A stretch of DNA of 64,000 nt from Lutraria lutraria (Eukaryota; Mollusca; Bivalvia; Venerida; Mactridae), in the NCBI GenBank assembly GCA_964023205.1, contig OZ026838.1, forward strand, positions 26,129,843-26,193,842. The letters are read 5' to 3'. The position numbers were made by a program, and so were the translations under genes. Positions 24,571 through 39,500 of the stretch are shown here, one piece after another; position 1 is the first letter of the stretch; the number at the start of each line of letters is the position of its first letter. Below the pieces are notes generated by a model. That model did not search any database. It worked only from the letters and a program-made list of their open reading frames with translations, and was not told the DNA's origin.

Positions 24571-27500
24571 TCACAAATCGGGGAATCTAGTAGGGTCCTC
24601 ACGGTACCCATTAGGGATCACAAATTTGGAATCTTGTAGATCATCACGCCATTGAAACAAGGTGAAGGTCACCTTGGCAGTAACAGTTGGGAAAACAGGT
24701 AACTCTGAAATAAGAAAATGAGCAAGTTACATTTGATTACATATCTACACTAAACAGTTTGTTTAGGTTTAACGTCATTTTTCAACACTTTTTCAGTTAT
24801 ATACACCAGCAGATTCATCTAACAAGTTTTCCAGGACATTTATTCTAACCAGTACTAACTTACCCATCCACAAGGAACCAGCAACTTCTCCATTTACGGA
24901 GCTAAGTGGCTTACCGTACACTAAACAGAGTATCTCGTATAACATTGTGCTGACATAACAGATAAGAAATATTTCTCCGAATTCTGAAAACCCATTTCAT
25001 TTCATAGTAATTGAAAGAAAACATAAATTCAGGGTTTAATGAAATTGAAATGCTGTATTTATTATAACACTTTCATATGTACCTAATTTTACGGGAAATC
25101 CAGGAGGTAACTTGTTTTGCATAAAATCACGCAACTTCTGAAACTGTTTAAATGGAGCGACAACTTCCAGTACATCAAGTAACCTATGAATTAAAAACAA
25201 TTGTTATAGATAAATCATAAATATAATTCAAGTATATTTATACGGGTGTAAGTTTAAAATTTGGAAAAAAAAACCTAGCAGAAATAATAAAAAGTAGTAC
25301 AGCCTGGATCTGCGAATAAACAGAAATTCTTGCTTAATCACCCAAGTAGTTGTCCAGTAACTATGTTAAGCATGACAGCATTTAAGACTAATAATCAAAT
25401 ATGCATAAGCTTCTCCATTTTAACGAATTCACATTGATAAAAAAAATCGAAAAAAAGACATTTCTCAAATCATATATACCTAACAGTGAATACATCTAGA
25501 ATCTATTTTACAATCACACATTGTAAACTACACATTGAACATTCTGGACAGATAAGAATTACAAAAAATTTATTTGAATAAATTAGCCTGTCTTATATTG
25601 TCATTCATATTTCATTCTGAAGCATGTTACTTAATCACTAAATGATTTGTCTTTATTCTAATAGATACTTACACATCAACTGTCATTGGAAAATCTTTAC
25701 TCTAAAAGAAAGAAACAAAAAGAAAATTTATTATAACAAAATGATAAATCTGGACCTAATGATGTCAGGACCACATTTTCAGACAGGAAAGGGAAAGTAA
25801 ACAAAAAGGGTTTTTAAAAACACAATACCTCCATGTCCTTGACTTTTGACCTACTGACCTGAAAATGCACTGGTTCTGTAGAAGTTATCATGACGAACCA
25901 ACATATGAAGTTTGATGATTATAGATTGAAGTGTTTTGATTTTATATGCAGGGTTCAAGATTGGTACACACAAACAGACAAAAAGACAGACAGGCCAAAA
26001 ATAATAAGCCCCCAATCTATCAATACGGGGCATAAAACATTAAAGACTATCCAACATAAAATACCTTAGCAATAAACAATGTATTCAACCTACCATGGCT
26101 ATTGTAGCCTTAAAAGCTCTGATACTCTCTTTGCTAATTTGCGGTCGTCCTATACAAGGTGCTGTCTGAGCTGTGATGTACTCTTCCCAGGAAACGTTGG
26201 GTAATTCTGGTGGTGTGATAGATCGCCGTCTCTCAAACTGTTTGATGTAAAGATGATAAAAATAATTTATTGCAGGAAAAAATACCTCAATAACAAGAAG
26301 TGTTTATGAAACATGGATGCCCCCTGTGACCTTGTCCTTTGACATACTGTCCTCAAAATCAACCGACGGACCTTCGAAACGACATGTGCAAAGCAATATA
26401 CCCCCTTTTCTTTGAAAGTGGGCATAATTATAAATTATGTCACAATTTAATGTAATAGACTTTTGTATTCTTTACATCAAATTTCTTTGAGGGTGAAAAT
26501 GAAAATGAAGGCTGTTATCATGAAATTTGTCTTTACCATCTTAATATTACCACCACCATAATAAGATATTTATACGGTAAGCAATACTGAAAGTTATTTC
26601 AATTTAAGGTAAAATGGCCACAGAATGATCTATTTATCTATTAATACATAGATTGATGCACTTATTGTTTGTACAGTGTACAGATTTATTAAATACCAAA
26701 TTAAGTCCACAAACTTCTAGAAAATAAGCACACTACATGTGAATGTAATATAAATAACAAAAAATATCATACAATACATCCCTTATCAATAAAACAGAAC
26801 ACATGCTAGATATACATAAAATAATTGAAACCAAAACAAATCTAACCTCTTTATGATCCCATGAACCCTTTGTAAGATTTTCAACCATAGCTTTGTTCTT
26901 CTGGATGTCTTCAGGAGTTAAATGTTCTCGTCTGTAAGTCAAATAGTTAAAAACTAAATTCTTGATAACAAATAATATATGGTCTCCGACTTAAAGAAAG
27001 AAAAAAACAATGTCAAGTTAGAGAAAAACAAAACAGAAAATAACGGTGATAAATGTAATCCAATGGTTATTTGAACACACAGGACATCCTGCTTAAGTGA
27101 TAGTTAGTAAAAGTATGGATAAAATGCAACCACTCCACAGTGGCCCTCTCATGAGCAACAACCTCCCTTCAACAACAGCATGATTTTCCCACTGCACAAT
27201 TTAACTATTCATTTAACCTCTCTAGAGCAACAACCTTTCACCAGCAGCATAATTTTGCTTCTCACAAAGGGTGTTGCTTTGGAGAGGTTGCACTGTACAT
27301 GCAGAAAGAGATACTGTTCAGGAAACATAGAACCTTTCATCAAAGGGTTAATGCTTCTAATCAATTGAATGGTTCAATTATTTCAAGATGACAAAGTGAT
27401 GATATGAGCATAGTGAGTTTAGTTTATGAACTGTTGACAATGCATGAAAAGATATAGCCAACTTGGCTTTGCATCGACATTTACATTGAAATTTTGTCTT

Positions 27501-30500
27501 AATGGACATGTGTAACTTATTCTAATATTCCAGATAATTATGTAAGCTTTGATGATATTATTAACTGCAGTGATAATCCCATGTAAATGGAGAAAGAAGA
27601 TCAAAACACATAACTAGAAATAATGTTTCTGCTGACAAAAAGCTTTTACAATTAAAACATTCTAACAATTTCAACCTTTTCTTCGATTCCAAGTTGAGTC
27701 CATTCACATTATGAAATTCTGCAGCAAAGTCTCCTACTGCCTCCTGAAGTTAAGATACACATAAAGATGGATTAAGAGAAGCAATTTACTGGAGTTTACA
27801 GTTACACAAACAGCCAGGGTCGTCCTCAGCTTGAACAGTGGAGGAAGACCCTAGGCTTACAGCTGGGTAGAACCGCCAACCTAACTGTCTATAAAAAGTT
27901 AACAATTTGTAAAAAAGTAAAATTGAATTACTACCAATTAAAATGAAAGTAAAAATACATGACTTCATCAAACACTGAGTCAAAGTGGATTTGAAACAAA
28001 GTTGATAACAATAAACTTTGTACAAATCTTACAGTTTTGTCTTCCCTAAATAACCAGCCAGTCTGAGCTCTGGAAAATGTAATATTTTTTGTAGACATTT
28101 GTGCTGCCATGATATCGCTTCTCATTAATATATCAATCTCCTCCTGTATCTCCAGTTCTGTCTCCTGAAACAATATGTACACATGTATTTGAAGTAATGC
28201 AATCAGAAATCTTAACAAGCTATTTATTATAATTCATATTCATTTAAGTATAAATTGGGTGTAAAAATAATCTCACGATAAATTCTATTTTCAAATTAAA
28301 AATCAAGCAGAAATTTTCAAAGTATAATCATGTGAAATATTAGTTGAAGACATTTTTTTGAACTGTTAAATACACAATATCTTTTATCAATCAATGTCTT
28401 ATTTATTTGATTTTAATTTCTAATATCAAAACAGATTACTTCAGCATCTGATCAGTATAAACAGTATATTAGATAAGTAAGAAACAGGCAAGTATGAAAA
28501 AGCTGAGTATGAAAAAGCAAGTATGAAACAAGACTTGTTTGAAACAGATTTGTATGAAATAGATGAGTGTAAGAAGAGTATGAAACAAGGCATGTATGAC
28601 ACAGATAAGAATGAAACAGATGATTATGATACATACTTCTATGCAACAAAAGAGTATGAAACATACTTCAACATTAAGTCATACACTGTACTAACAATAG
28701 TTTACCTCATATCTCACTTTCTGGTATACTTTGAGCTTGTTATCCATTACAGTCAGTGCGTCCCCTGGAGGGGCTTTACCATCAAATACAAATGTTATAT
28801 CACCACGTTCCCATCGCATATCATTAAAATCTACCAGTGTTGTATCTAATCTGTGAAGATGAAACAGACATATCCATATCAAAAAACTTCATTATTCAAA
28901 TTCATGTTAATTATGTTTTAACAATGCACTTAAAAACAGTGTCTTATTTGTTAACAAGTCTTTCAAAGAGAAAACGTCTTCCATTTATTATTAAACTGAC
29001 TCCTGGAGCATACAAATACTGGTACTAATGTATTTATGTTGAAGTTAGCTATAGTTTCTATCAATCAAACTGAAAATATTTTTTCTTCTAACGCTTGACT
29101 TTTTCTGTCAGTGTAGATTTTTTCTACTTTTTTTCTTGCCAAGAGTTTCATTTTCCAGTTAGTGGAAACCAGGTATTCATTTTGTTTGGCCTTACAGTCA
29201 ACAGGTGAAAAGTATGTGTTTTTTCTATTAAATAAGGGTTCAACACTTGGATATATATGGTCTGAAACAAATTACCACCATATTTTAAAAGATATCAATA
29301 TAACATTAAACATACATGATCCAATCAACACAACAAAGTTTTATACCATACATATAGTAAGGTAAATTGTATTCACAAAAACAATGCATCCCTGACAATT
29401 ATATAATAATAAATTAATACTTGTTGAACATTGCTCCCATATAGCAAATCAAACATACAGGTGTGACAGATGTTCCCTAACAAATTGTTCAATACATAAT
29501 TAGTTATGTAAACAACATTGTATGCAAAAGAAATTCATTATAGAACACCTGTATCCAATCTATCAAGTTACACAACACATAATAGATTTCACTTATATTT
29601 TCAATACTCCTTCATTTTGTCAATATATAGTGCAGTTATTTCCTTGTAGGCTAATTGATGAAGACATTACAGCAAATTATTAAGACTAGCTCATAATTTG
29701 GTCAGATCTTATTCAATAAACAAACATAAAGTTAGCTATTAAACCTCACAATTTACAAATAACAAAAACATGGAACTCAATGCGTTAATCTGATGGCTAG
29801 CAATATCAAGGTTTTTTAAAATCGGTTTTGATTTTTTGATAAACAAAACTAAAAGATAATTGATTCCTCATCGCACATCTTACTTTGCTTGGGTTTATCA
29901 TCGCATTAACAATCAGGGTCATTTTCCGGCTTTCACGATGGGAAAAGACCCGAGGCGTACTCCTGGTAGAACAAAAGACCATCTGTTAGCTAGCTGGATA
30001 GCTTCCTCACATGAGAAATTTGTTACACCTTGGGTGAAATTTGCACTCACATGGTGAGGGGCCAGTGAGTACTAGATAGAGACCACTCCCTCTACTGGGA
30101 AAACCCTAGTGAATGCAATACTAACCGTATATTTGATCCTTTTTTGTGTATTTTGCATAAATCTGATGGCAGTATTCTTGACACTAGAGGAACTGAAACA
30201 TAATGTAAATCAAATGTAAGCAAGAAGTGTTAATAGATTAAAGAAATGGTTTTCACAAATGTCATTATACTCATTAATGCTACTCAAAGACTGAACAAAA
30301 ATTATATTTTTCACCAGCACACAATGTCTAATAAATAACATAGATATGATATGATAAACCTTTCTCATAAAAAAAACCTTTTTTCACTTCATGTATTATT
30401 GTAGAGATTTAAAATGTTCATATTTATTACCCCAACTGTGAAAATCCCATTTGAGCTCAAGATAAAAATCGCCGATGTCTTCTAATGCTTGTATGAGAGC

Positions 30501-33500
30501 TGGTCGTCGTAAATCTAGTTGTTCCCTGGACTGTTGTTTTAGTTTCTTTAATAATGAACAAACTGTAATGAAATATGATAAAACATCTTAGTAACCATCA
30601 TGTATATTTATGATCAGTATCAAAACAATATATCGTATACATTGTACTGTAATAAAATGTTTTTAAATCTAAAAACAATTCGAACAACATGGCCTTCACT
30701 GGTTTATTTAATCCCTGCGGTACAGGTCTCAGAATAGTTGTATAACTACATGTATTAGGTTCTACAGCCCCTGCGGTATATACATCAGAATAGTTGCACA
30801 ACTACAGCCCCTGTGGTATATATCTCAGCATAGTGGTTCATGTATAAGGTTCTACAGCCCCTGTGGTATATACATCAGAATAGTTGTATAACTACAGACT
30901 CAGTGGTACTCATGCATATGTATTAGTATGCATCCATTGTTTTACTGCTTACAGTATACTTACTGGTTTTTCTGTCACCATAACTGATTGCTTCAGCAAG
31001 AGGACTCCATCCAGCATTATTTTTCACTTTCACTTGTGCATTATGGGTAAGGAGAAGCATGACACATTCTGCAAAAATTAAGACAGCTTCATAATACATC
31101 AAGGCATCACTGGCACATACAAACTAACATCATAAATGGATAATATTAATTTATACATGTACCTAATAACATGTACACTGTAAAAAAACATGTAGGGTGT
31201 TTTTTTGTTTTTAAGTTTTACGCCCCTTTTCAACAGTCATATGAGGCAGACAGTTCACCTAACCATCATTCCTGGGAAGAACCAGTACTAGACTCCTATC
31301 CTCTGTAGGCAACTGCCTACGTTCTCACATAAAGAGACATGGTTGGACTAAAGTGAGAGATTAAAGTGATTTGAAGTCAGCGACCTTAACCACTGGAACA
31401 TGGATGCGACACACATCTATAGTGACCAATACACTTCAGCTTGAATTTACTAATTTCCAATTATATTAACAGCAAAAAAAAATGAACATGCTTGACTGCT
31501 TATTTCCAATATCAACATAAAACATTATCATGGTCATATTAAGAAAACAAATTGAGCATCTTTTATGAAGAATGGAGGGCAAATATTCGCTAGCATTTAT
31601 TTCTAACCCAGACTTTGACTCAGGTTTAGACTTACATGTAGCTGAGATGATTTTCAAACCCATATTGACAAATGTTTTTTACTCAGTCTCGGCTGAGAAC
31701 ACACTTTTCATTGATTTAAACAGTATTTTTGACTTATATCATATTGATGTGTTTGGTAATATAAGTATATGTACAAACCTTTATGGCCCCTCATCACTGC
31801 TAAATGTAATGGTGTGTTTCCTGAAAATACATTAAAACACAAACAATTAACTTCTACTCAAATCTACCTTAGATCTGTACTGAAATGGTAGTAAGCTGAG
31901 AAAAAGTAAGAAAATTTTATCATTGAAGGAATCATCAAAATAACCTCATTACCTCAAGCTAAAGATTAATAAAATGACTTCTGGCTAAGAATAAATGTCT
32001 GAACAGTTTTATAGCAAAATAACTAAACAGATTATTTCTGTGTCTGGAGTCATGAAGTTATAAACTAAAGCTAATGGTCTGAGACTATATAATATATAAA
32101 CGAAAAACATACTCTAATTAGCCCATTTTAATTTTTTGTAATCAAGCACATTTTAATTGTCCAAAAAAGGAAACATTTCTTATTAGTTAAGCACTTATGT
32201 TTTTTTTCAGAGCCTTTGGACCTATAGATACCAATTTAAGCTCTATTCAATAATCAACACTAAAATAATGGTGTTATAACATCTTTGATCTACCAACACA
32301 TTTTTACTAATGATAACATCATCCATAATGATCAGCCTTTTATCATTAGACCCAAATACTTAATTTTAATCCTAGATAACTGAGCAACAAATACTAGGAT
32401 TTTCATTTTCACACTGGCAATCAATCTGATAGAGAATCATTAATATTAATTTATAATCTTTCCATTGAAGGTTCAGCAAGCTTATTGTTGACATCACGTA
32501 CAAGACAGACAGTATATCCAAGATAATCAAAATAGCTCTAGAAAAGCACACAGCAACTTGAGGAACAACAACAACAATGCTGAAAACAGCAATGAACTAG
32601 TTTCATTGTAACAGTTATAATTAAATGGTTTAAAAGTTTTTGGCAGACAGAACTAAGTGTTCAATAAATTTCAATACCAATGATATGTTTAGTAGCTGGC
32701 TGCACTCTTCATCAATGTATGAATCAGGGAAAATCTATGTTAACAATAAGCATGGTTTTCCACTAATGTTATTAAACAAGACATGTGAGGCCATTTAACA
32801 GTGTGTTTAACACCTAAGTAAAGATTATTGGTCAGGTATTTTAGGAGATTCCAGGGGCATACAAGCCTCACTTGGAATTCCAAGTTAATTATGGGTCGTT
32901 TTTAAACACGTTATCTAAGATTTAATGATAATTATTGCAATAGTTAAGAAGATAAAAAGAAATTGTGAACACAGACGCTTGTTTAGAAAAAATTACCCCA
33001 CCCACCACGTTCACTCTTATGACTACCAATATACATACATGTAGTCATAAGAGCGAACGTGGTGGGTGGGGTAATTTTTTCTAAACAAGCGTCTGTGATT
33101 GTGAATGCTAACAGCTAACTTTCATCTTGCAAGTTGTAAAATATGTTAACTAGAGGAATACAATATTCACGAATCAGCCACCAAAATTATTTTTGAATAC
33201 AGTGCAACCTCTCTTAGAGTGGCCCTTTCTTGAACAACAACCTCACTTCTGCAACAGCAAGAGTTATTCCCATGACACAATTTAAGTTAACAGTAACTAT
33301 TAATTTAACCTCTCTAGAGCAACAACCTCTCAACAACAACATAATTTAGCTGCTCCCAAAGGGTGTTGCTTTAGAGAGGTTGCACAGTATTAGCCTATTA
33401 CAGCTTATTAGCAAAACAAACGAAAGTGGGTATTGCCTTGTACTGATAACAATTAATTGATTATACATATATCTCAAATTATCAATCAAACATTTGTACT

Positions 33501-36500
33501 TTCTTATCGATTCTTTGTAGAGAGGAAACAGCTAAGGGCCTGTGCTTTATAAAACACAATCAATAAGTTCAAATCAGAAGTTGCAACAGGTGCCAATATA
33601 TAATGGAAATGGTGAAAATATCCATTCATTCTTATGAATGAAACCAGGGCAAATATATCAACTAAGAGAAAATAATTGTACAAATAGCAGAGATCATATA
33701 ATACATACAATGGAACATGAGATAGTTAAATAATTCACTAATGGAGCACTCTGATTACCTACATCATTGAGAACATTAAAGGGGCATACCTTACAACTTG
33801 GTGCAATTAGAATTAAGGCAAAATGATGATAAATTAGAAGCTTGTAAAGAAAAAAGCCGACAAATAAAGTTTCAGCCAAAAATTCATCCAATTAAAAATA
33901 AAATCATAAAAAATATGTATTTGTGACACATACATTTAGTCATGGAAATTTTTGGGTGGAAGTGATTTATTATTCATAGCTATGTTTTTTGCGGATAGTA
34001 CCTAAACAAGTAATTTTATGACCCAAGTTCTTCTTGCAATTATCCATTATATATTGTTTTACATATACATCTAACACATTTTTACACTTTCACAGAATGT
34101 TTGTCAGTTGTAGGGTATGCCCCTTTAATACAATATTTATTATTTAGATTTCAGAGCACCAGTCCTTCTCCAAGCATTTATAATATTTTATTCATAGCAA
34201 ATGACGTATACTGGCTCTACACTTCGTAACATTGAAACGTCCATATTAAACCTACAAGTCTAGTACCCACATTATATTTGAAAATAAGAAAACATAATTA
34301 ATATGAATGTGTGTGTACTTGAACTAAATACCCTGTATTAATAATAAATAATCAACGTTAATAACCAAACAGTTTATCATCAACTTAATGTTTTATTTAC
34401 AGACAGTAAATAAAGGTAATTAAAATAGGAATGCACATTCATATTATACAGTAAAAAACAAACAAAATGCTGTGCAAAATCCATAGACAGAGATCCAAAC
34501 TAACAGACACTTCAACAATCATTTGCAGAGCTATGCAATCAATAAAATTGGTACAAATGCACTCAGGGATAAAGTTTCATACACATGTATGTCAGGCCAT
34601 CCTAAAAAATGTTTGTTTGGGGTAACCCTACCCAGAGAATTTTCAGTGGGTAGGTAGGATTTTTTTTATTTGAATAAGTGTCTAAGAAATTTAGAAGTAA
34701 ACCAAGAAAATAAATCAATTATTTCCATCAGTAACTATAAGTCAATACTGTTTGTTTAGAAACTACATCATTGATTGGCCCAGTAATTGGAAGCAAGTCG
34801 AATAAATATATCCAAGATGAATACAAGTCTGAAGGGAAAAGAACACATGCCACTTGCTATCTAAGAATATATGTTGTGGCTGAATTGAGAGGGAATCTGC
34901 CAAAAGACAGATAACTACAATAGTATCCTGATTACAGAAGGTACCCTGGTTGATAACAATACATACTGCATAGCATATACACATGTATGTATAATTTGGC
35001 ATGCCTTACAACAAACAGTGTCAGCTTTTAAAGAATAGTAAAAATTAACACTGCGATAAGCACATTATCAAATTAAACAAGAAATATTTAAAACCAGTTA
35101 AATCATTTTTTTCTCTGAATTCAACATCACACCAAGCAGTCAGGTTATATGGTAACTTTCCAAGCATGAACATTGGAGGATGACCCAAGGTGTATTTATA
35201 AATATTGACCTGTAAGCCAGCAAGACTACTACCTTATTTGTGATTTATTTCTGGTACACTACAGGGTGGATTTGAATTCAAAGCAGTAAGGGGCTAGTGA
35301 TTACTAGTCAGAGACCATAACTTATCCACAGAGTCCCCTAATCCTAAAATAAGAGGTCACAATAATGAGAGGGTGTTTACTTACTGTGGTGTTATTGTAC
35401 AGTCTAAGTATATCAATGCAGACCACTAATTTATTGACATATAGAGCCTTAAACCACTGTCTGAGTAATGTTTACAATATTTCTAATGAACTACAAATTA
35501 CCGTTGACTAATTGATCTCATTCATTGATGTGGTCAGAAGCTAATTGTTAACAAATGTCAGAACTACCAGTAACTTAATTCTGGTTCACAATTTGCTCAA
35601 AATCTGACAACATTTATTCAATAAATGTTACTGTTTTTCCTTTACCAGAATTATTTCGCTAACATAAATAACATTTTAAGTTATTACTATTAAGGACTTT
35701 CCAGGGATTAAAACCAAGACTGGTGTTGCAGTAAAGACCCACTAAACAAAATGGTGCATGCCACTTATGAAACTGGAAATAACCACTAGCAGTCCAGCAC
35801 AAAAAACAAGAGTATGATCGCTCCAAATAAAGCCACCCATATAAAATTGATAGTTTACAGAAAAGTATTATTGCCTGACTGATTAAAAACACACCTAGCC
35901 CAGTTAGTGATTTTAACAATTTTTTTGGTCTTCATTAAAGCTTTTTTTGCAGAACAAGTACATGGTCAGGTAACCACAAATCAACATTTTTAAAGGATTT
36001 TAAATTTGGACAGTCTTGTAAAAGCAATTATAAAGCATGCTTTGAATTTGATGCACATAACACTACAATCCTCTATACACCTATCAAAATGATGCACCAA
36101 GCAACCTGTATAAACTGCTCTAAGTAATGCATGATTGATCATTTTTAAACAAAGTCAATATGGAAATACTTAAACACAAATACAGTGTATCTTAAAGCCA
36201 ATGAGCTATTACTGGACCAGATGATTGACAAGACTTGAATAATTACTAGGCAGGGCAAACAATTACTGACCCACTATATATATCATATTGACTTAAATCT
36301 TCACTAAAAGGCAGTTTATTTCAACTTGGCATGAGAGTTTTTACTAGAGGACTAAGGTCAACTGCCCATGGGACTGTCAAGAATATAAATTATAATAATA
36401 ATTGCATCATTCACATTTTGATGTGTACTGTTGCAATAATAATAATATATAATTCCTATTATTGACAAAACATGCCTTAGTGTATTTCTTATCAATGTTT

Positions 36501-39500
36501 ATGACTGTGTTCTCTAATTTGGTCTAATTTATCAGAGTATATTATACTAGTAATATTGATTTAATTTAGTTTTTAATTGCAAACTAAAATATCACAGCAA
36601 AGACTGAATATGAAAGTAGACTGTCTAATTTATCTTTAGTTGATTCACTTATATATATATACAGTTGAATCTCGTTATCTCAAATTTCTAGGGACCGTGA
36701 AAATTAGTTTGAGATAACCGAAATTTGATATAAACAAATACTGTATAATTATATTTGTTTTAAAGTATTTGTGTACACGCACGTACAGGAGCCTCAATTA
36801 AAATTACAATGCATGTATAATTAAGTTTCAATTGAATAAAATACGTGCATACGTAGAGAAGAAACAAAATAATTATGTATCTATTCATAATAATTAATAT
36901 CAACAATTAATGTCCCAACATAAAATACTTATTAACGAAATTTGTTGTAAGAATTCGAAAAAAACGGAGCGTCTAGCTTTACATATTTTCGGATGTGTAC
37001 GCAATTCCGTACATAATGTAAGATGAATGCGTTTGTTGCAACGTTGATCACGCTACCAGAATTAATTATTTTTATCAAGCTAAGATCATTTTACTAAGAT
37101 TGGAATCCAACACTGTCATAGGTGGCAAGTAATAGTACTCAATTTTCAAGTTAAACCTACGAGTATCCTAGTATTCGGATACTCATAGCAGCCGAAGTTA
37201 TACGTGGTGCGTATTTGTTTACCTTACCTACCATAATTTTAGTTAAGTCAAATACCAGGTATGATTATCATGCTACACTACACGTGTGCTCTCTGTTTGT
37301 CACACGGTTATAAATCTCCCGGAGCCTTTAGATTGTTCAATTAGCAAAATGTCATGATAGGTGTGAAAGCGTCCATTGTTCGCTGATCTGCTCCAACTTT
37401 GAGATAAACAACGCAAACTACATGCTAATTAGGGTCACGGGGACAAAAATCTAGTTTGACATAAACGAAATTTTGAGATAAGTGAATTGGAGATAAGCGG
37501 ATTAATTTCATATAGAGTAAGAGCAAAAATATCGGGACCCAACGAAACAGTTTGACATAACCGAAATTTTGATATAAGCGAGTTTGACATAACGAGATTC
37601 AACTGTATAAATATATATATATAATGAAATGAACTTCAAAGTCCTACGCCATACTGGTTAGTGGTACTAATCGTTGACATTGCCCTCAAATAAAATGCAT
37701 AGGGTGTGATTTTCCCCCTAAATACAATTCAACTACCTTGTTGACATTGAAGCTCACACCCATTGGTAAACAACATAAAGCATACAGTCAAATATTGACT
37801 AATTATGATTAATCAAACATTAAATACATGTAGCCGGAATAAAGAATAAATTATTTAGAAAAATATTACAAGGGCAGTCTACGAAATTAGCACATGTCCG
37901 GTGTCCGGGACAAGTAATTATTCATTCGGACAAGTAACATTTGCGGTAATTGTGTAAGGAGTATAAAGGAAGACAGTTCAATTTTGTTGATTCGGACAAG
38001 TAGTTTGAAATCCTAAATTCACAGACTGCAAGGGTAATTGGTATACAGGGCTTTCACCTGACCTTGATTCTGATACAAGAGAATTTGTACCAAACTGAAA
38101 AGGTTAAATTTGTTATTACACTGAATTGTAGGAAATTTTGCTGACCTTTAAATTATTAATAGCCAAGGGTCATATTTCATTATTTGACCCTCAACTTACG
38201 AGGTCTAACAAAAACCCTAGTGTGTGTTTCATATATTAAAAGATTGATATGTTTACTTGGTACCAAAGAGCTTAAAGCAATTTATGGTGTAAGATATTAG
38301 TATATAGTAATAATTATAAGGAAGTGTATTAGAGCTATGTAATGACTTTTTATAACAGGAGGATTTCGAGGAAGCAATTAAAAACCAGAAGGGTCAAGCA
38401 TGCTGTAGACATAAATTTTGACAGAATAAATTGCCTTGTAAGTTGTATCGGACAAAAGTTTACAACTAACTTAACTAATCGCACAGGTTCACATTTCAAA
38501 CCAATTATTTAAAATCAGATAGACAGGCCGGAACTGTATGCAGACACTAGTGGTCAAATATTAAGGAAAATTTACCTGAAAATGTTTTTTGTTTGTTTTT
38601 GTATCATTTACAAATGAAAATGAGAAGATTTTTTTTCTATATTAAAAAAGTAACATGTTTAAAGCATGTTAATTGATTAAATTTATTTATCTTCGACTTC
38701 AGTTCTTGGCAAACACCATGCAGAACCAAAGCTATGTAAATTATATCAAGCGTTTTTACATATATCAAGGACTTATATACACATGGATTCGCAACTTCCG
38801 TATTAACAGTTTAAAGTAATCAAATCCCGCAATGATAAGACATGAATCAACGGGAATACAAGCGAAAATACGAAAATATCCGTGATAATCCGAATGATAA
38901 TAACAGCGAAAATATCCGTGGTATTCTGAATGTTTAATCTCGGAGACGAAAGGATTATAATAGATGTCCGCCATCTTGGAATTTAAAATGTTCGACTGAT
39001 GCCTTTTTCAATGCTTATACTTAGACTTTGTGGATTATAAATGTATCTCAATATCTTTAAGGAATTTGTTGCATCATTTACCAATTTCCCGTGTCCAATT
39101 GCCAGTTTTTTTTAGTATAATCAAATTCGTAAACACACAATTACAGCTGTCGGACATTGCCGAATATATAGCAATGCATTGTGGGATCGCCGAACGATAT
39201 CTTTTGAGCTATTTTTAGCAGTTGCGAATCCATGTATGTATATAAGTCCTTGCATATATCAATTTATTTTGTTTGTATCGTCTGCTAATTAGGTATAATA
39301 CTATAAACAGGAAGTGTAAACAGTATATATGTATACAAGAAGAAGCGTAAGTTTGTAAGTAATATCAGTATCGTTAGAAATTCTTTACATCTTTTAAAAC
39401 TCGCCCAATACAAGGACGTCTGCATACTGTAGGTAACGTCCGCATACTGTTCCAATCTGTCGATTAAATAAGTATAAAGAGAAAGGTGCAAAAACATGGG

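Noticed and set aside
28523..28849. 108-aa ORF rich in YETD/KQ
   Set aside because: Produced by the ~10-bp minisatellite; reads through into ANKRD13C exon 6 antisense.
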